Shown here one piece after another: positions 34,525-36,500 of a stretch of DNA of 36,500 bases. Within the stretch, counting starts at the first letter, position 1. Each line of letters begins with the position of its first letter. Both the position numbers and the translations under genes were made by a program. A model generated the notes under the pieces. That model saw nothing but the letters and a program-made list of their open reading frames with translations, was not told the origin of the DNA and made no database searches. This DNA is from Lysobacteraceae bacterium (lineage in GTDB: Bacteria > Pseudomonadota > Gammaproteobacteria > Xanthomonadales > Xanthomonadaceae), in the NCBI GenBank assembly GCA_014879375.1, contig JACSSF010000101.1:1-36500 (forward strand). The letters are read 5' to 3'.

Positions 34525-35031
34525 CTAGCCTAACGCCTCGCAGGTGAAACTTTCGAGAGCCGACAGCACCTCAAGCGCGGTGCCGTGGCCGGGAATCATC
34601 GCCTGCGGCGCGATCTCCACCAGCGGCACCAGCACGAAAGCGCGCTCGGCGATGCGCGGATGCGGCACGTTGAGACCATCGGCATGGATGACGTCGTCGC
34701 CATAGAGCAGCAGGTCGAGATCGAGCGTACGCGGCCCCCAGCGCTGTTCGATGTCGCGGTCGCGGCCATGCGCGCGTTCGATCGCGAACAGCCCTTGCAG
34801 CAAGTCCTGCGGCGCCAGCGTGGTGGCGAGCTGGGCCACGCCATTGATGAAGTCCGCCTGTTCGATGCCGCCGACCGGTGCGGTGCGGTACAGGCGCGAT
34901 GTCGCCACGAGCTGTGTTCCCGGCAACGCGCCTAGCGCATCGATCGCGCTGCGCAGCGTCGCGGCTGCATCGCCCACGTTGCCGCCGAGGCCAATGAAGG
35001 CGACCACGGGCGACGACGCGGGCAACGTCAT
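34525..35031 (-). CDS. folK: 6-hydroxymethyl-7,8-dihydropterin pyrophosphokinase
   Basis: FolK transfers pyrophosphate from ATP to hydroxymethyldihydropterin in folate synthesis. From the ATG at 35031 it is 168 residues. It shows [17 protein letters not shown] near the start, the YRTAPVGG segment, and the HPPK signature [15 protein letters not shown]. The ATG overlaps the pcnB stop (ATGA). The longer track frame to 35451 runs through pcnB and is a shadow. In E. coli pcnB and folK are also adjacent. Confidence 0.96.
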   Translation of the reverse strand: MTLPASSPVVAFIGLGGNVGDAAATLRSAIDALGALPGTQLVATSRLYRTAPVGGIEQADFINGVAQLATTLAPQDLLQGLFAIERAHGRDRDIEQRWGPRTLDLDLLLYGDDVIHADGLNVPHPRIAERAFVLVPLVEIAPQAMIPGHGTALEVLSALESFTCEALG

Positions 35032-36371
35032 TCCGGCTTCGCGGGCGTGCGGCGCCGGCGCCGGCGTTTGCGCGGCGCGGCTTCCTCCGCGGCGATGTCG
35101 TCGGGGGATGCCATATCGACATCCACCTCCATACCCGAGACCTGCACCTGCTGCTCGTCGCGCCAGTACGCGATGTCGGCGGCATGCTCGTTGGATGCGA
35201 ACTGGCGCAGCTGCAGGAAGTCGAACGCGGCGCGGAAACGCGGATGCGCCATGAAACGCCCGACGCGCTTTCGTTGCGAGAAACGCGGCTGCAACAGCCA
35301 GATTTCCTGCATCGGCACCGAGAACCGACGCGGCAACGCGATGATGTGGGTCTGGTGCAGAGTCACCCGGTCGGCGGCGCGGCGCTGCGCCTCGGCCACG
35401 TGCATGCCCTGCGCCTGCAGCGACATCAGCGCGCGGCAGTACGCCGGCCACAGCAGCAGCGCGAACAGGAAGGCCGGCGAGACCGGCTCGTCGCGGGCGA
35501 CGCGGGCATCGGTATTGGCGAGCCCGGCGATCACCATCCGCCGCAATGCGCCGCTACGATTCGCCTTGAGCGCCTCGGCGGTTTCCGGCAGCAACACGTC
35601 CAGCAGGCCATGGCGCTCCAGCCCTTCGAAGCTGGCGACGGCGTGGCCGGACAGGAACAGCTTCAGGCATTCCTCGAACAGGCGCGCCGGCGCGGCCTCC
35701 GACAACAGGCCGGCCAGGCGCGGGATCGGCTCGGCAGTGGCCGGTTCGATCTCGAAATCCAGCTTGGCGGCCAGGCGCACCGCACGCAGCATCCGCACCG
35801 GGTCTTCGCGGTAGCGGGTCTCGGGATCGCCGATCAGGCGCATCCGGCGTGCGAGCACGTCCTCATAGCCGCCAACGTAGTCGCGGATGGAGAAGTCCTC
35901 GATCGCGTAATACAGCGCGTTGGCGGTGAAGTCGCGGCGGACGGCATCTTCCTCGATGGTGCCGTAAATGTTGTCGCGCAGAACACGGCCATCGTTGTGG
36001 ACCTTGCGATCGCCGCTGCCGTCCTCGTCGTTGCCGGTGGCGGCGCGGAAGGTGGCGACCTCGATGATCTCGCGGCCGAACACCACGTGCGCGAGGCGGA
36101 AGCGCCGGCCGATCAGGCGACAGTTGCGGAACAGCGACTTGACCTGCTCGGGCGTGGCGTCCGTCGCGACATCGAAATCCTTGGGGATCACGCCGATCAA
36201 CAGGTCGCGCACGGCGCCGCCGACCAGGTACGACTGGAAGCCGGCCTCGCGCAGGCGATAGAGCACGCGCAAGGCGTTCTGGCTGATGTCGCGGCGGGAC
36301 ACCACGTGGGCATCACGCGGGATGACCTGCAGGCGGGGGGTGACGACTGGGATGGAGGTAGTGTCGGACAT
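35028..36371 (-). CDS. pcnB: Poly(A) polymerase I
   Basis: PcnB adds poly(A) tails to RNA 3' ends, promoting decay. From the ATG at 36371 it has 447 residues. The nucleotidyltransferase core has YLVGGAVRDLLIG and the metal-binding KDFDVATDATPEQV, then RRDFTANALYY and RLIGDPETRYREDPVRMLRA. These match poly(A) polymerase rather than CCA-adding enzyme: the KDFDVAT context and the extended C-terminus. The tail ends in an Arg-rich segment (RKRRRRRRTPAKP) likely to bind RNA. The longer start at 36431 reads through the promoter region. It is the first gene of the folK-pan-pgi run and divergent from tRNA-Glu. Confidence 0.93.
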   Translation of the reverse strand: MSDTTSIPVVTPRLQVIPRDAHVVSRRDISQNALRVLYRLREAGFQSYLVGGAVRDLLIGVIPKDFDVATDATPEQVKSLFRNCRLIGRRFRLAHVVFGREIIEVATFRAATGNDEDGSGDRKVHNDGRVLRDNIYGTIEEDAVRRDFTANALYYAIEDFSIRDYVGGYEDVLARRMRLIGDPETRYREDPVRMLRAVRLAAKLDFEIEPATAEPIPRLAGLLSEAAPARLFEECLKLFLSGHAVASFEGLERHGLLDVLLPETAEALKANRSGALRRMVIAGLANTDARVARDEPVSPAFLFALLLWPAYCRALMSLQAQGMHVAEAQRRAADRVTLHQTHIIALPRRFSVPMQEIWLLQPRFSQRKRVGRFMAHPRFRAAFDFLQLRQFASNEHAADIAYWRDEQQVQVSGMEVDVDMASPDDIAAEEAAPRKRRRRRRTPAKPE

Positions 36372-36384
36372 TCGTCCCGTGGGC

Positions 36385-36413
36385 GTGCCAATTAACGCGA
36401 AGCCGCCTATACT
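36385..36413 (+). promoter_or_regulatory. Candidate promoter of the tRNA-Glu gene
   Basis: GTGCCA (36385-36390) and TATACT (36408-36413) are spaced 17 bp apart, giving a good sigma-70 match about 30 bp upstream of the tRNA. The following bases are GC-rich, as expected for a stringently controlled stable-RNA promoter. On the other strand the same A/T patch (GATAGTATAGG) may serve pcnB. Confidence 0.5.
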
Positions 36414-36442
36414 ATCCTGCCTCGCATTCATGCGACCAATTT

Positions 36443-36500
36443 GCTCCCTTCGTCTAGCGGTCCAGGACGTCGCCCTCTCACGGCGAAAACACGGGTTCGA
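36443..36500 (+). tRNA. tRNA-Glu (anticodon CUC), 3' end beyond the window
   Basis: The sequence GCTCCCTTCGTCTAGCGGTC matches the 5' half of bacterial tRNA-Glu, with the D-arm CGTCTAGCGGTCCAGGAC. The anticodon stem TCGCC/GGCGA is perfect and encloses the loop CTCTCAC, giving anticodon CTC (36477-36479), which reads GAG. The T-loop GGTTCGA is at the window edge. The acceptor 3' strand is cut off. Confidence 0.93.

Noticed and set aside
35184-36395. 403-residue plus-strand ORF opposite pcnB
   Set aside because: It is a shadow of pcnB with no recognisable domain and no ribosome binding site.
1-36500. CRISPR array, rRNA operon, plasmid or chromosome origin
   Set aside because: No regularly spaced repeats, no rRNA-like sequence and no DnaA-box cluster or replication gene were seen.

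Overview
The window is GC-rich, densely packed bacterial chromosome. Gene content and order point to a gammaproteobacterium of the Xanthomonadaceae/Lysobacterales type (Lysobacter, Luteimonas, Thermomonas or Xanthomonas-like). The evidence is the nnr-tsaE-amiC-mutL block divergent from queG, the pcnB-folK-panB-panC-panD-pgi run, a short RnfB behind metG, DUF3025 next to rimO, and large TonB-dependent receptors with Gln/Ser/Thr-rich linkers. No phage, insertion sequence, CRISPR array or rRNA was seen. The genus is inference; no search was run.

Left part (1-11.9 kb): the 5' end of prmB (minus); an SCO copper chaperone overlapping psd (plus); a glutaredoxin-MauE membrane protein (minus) divergent from a MerR-like regulator, sharing a mer-type promoter with a perfect 20-bp dyad; an MltD-like lytic transglycosylase (minus); a YjgR/DUF853 ATPase and greB (plus); rimO followed by a DUF3025 gene (minus); an overlapping trio of dienelactone hydrolase, HIT protein and small exported protein (plus); then mrp, dcd and a small membrane protein (minus).

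Centre (11.9-20.8 kb): an accessory block lies between mrp and metG, which are divergent neighbours in E. coli. It holds two paralogous TonB-dependent receptors, a DUF2147 secreted protein between them, and a convergent TPR-sulfotransferase. Each transcription unit is closed by a clear intrinsic terminator. This is the best candidate here for an undescribed functional module: outer-membrane uptake or surface receptors plus a cytoplasmic PAPS-dependent sulfotransferase.

Right part (20.8-36.5 kb): metG and a soluble-looking RnfB (plus); a TraB/GumN protein, mutL, amiC, tsaE and nnr (minus); queG (plus), whose start codon overlaps that of nnr; then pgi, panD, panC, panB, folK and pcnB (minus, pcnB being first transcribed). 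The window ends inside a tRNA-Glu(CUC) gene. Most of this is housekeeping: translation quality, cell-wall cleavage, mismatch repair, metabolite repair, tRNA modification, and folate and pantothenate synthesis.
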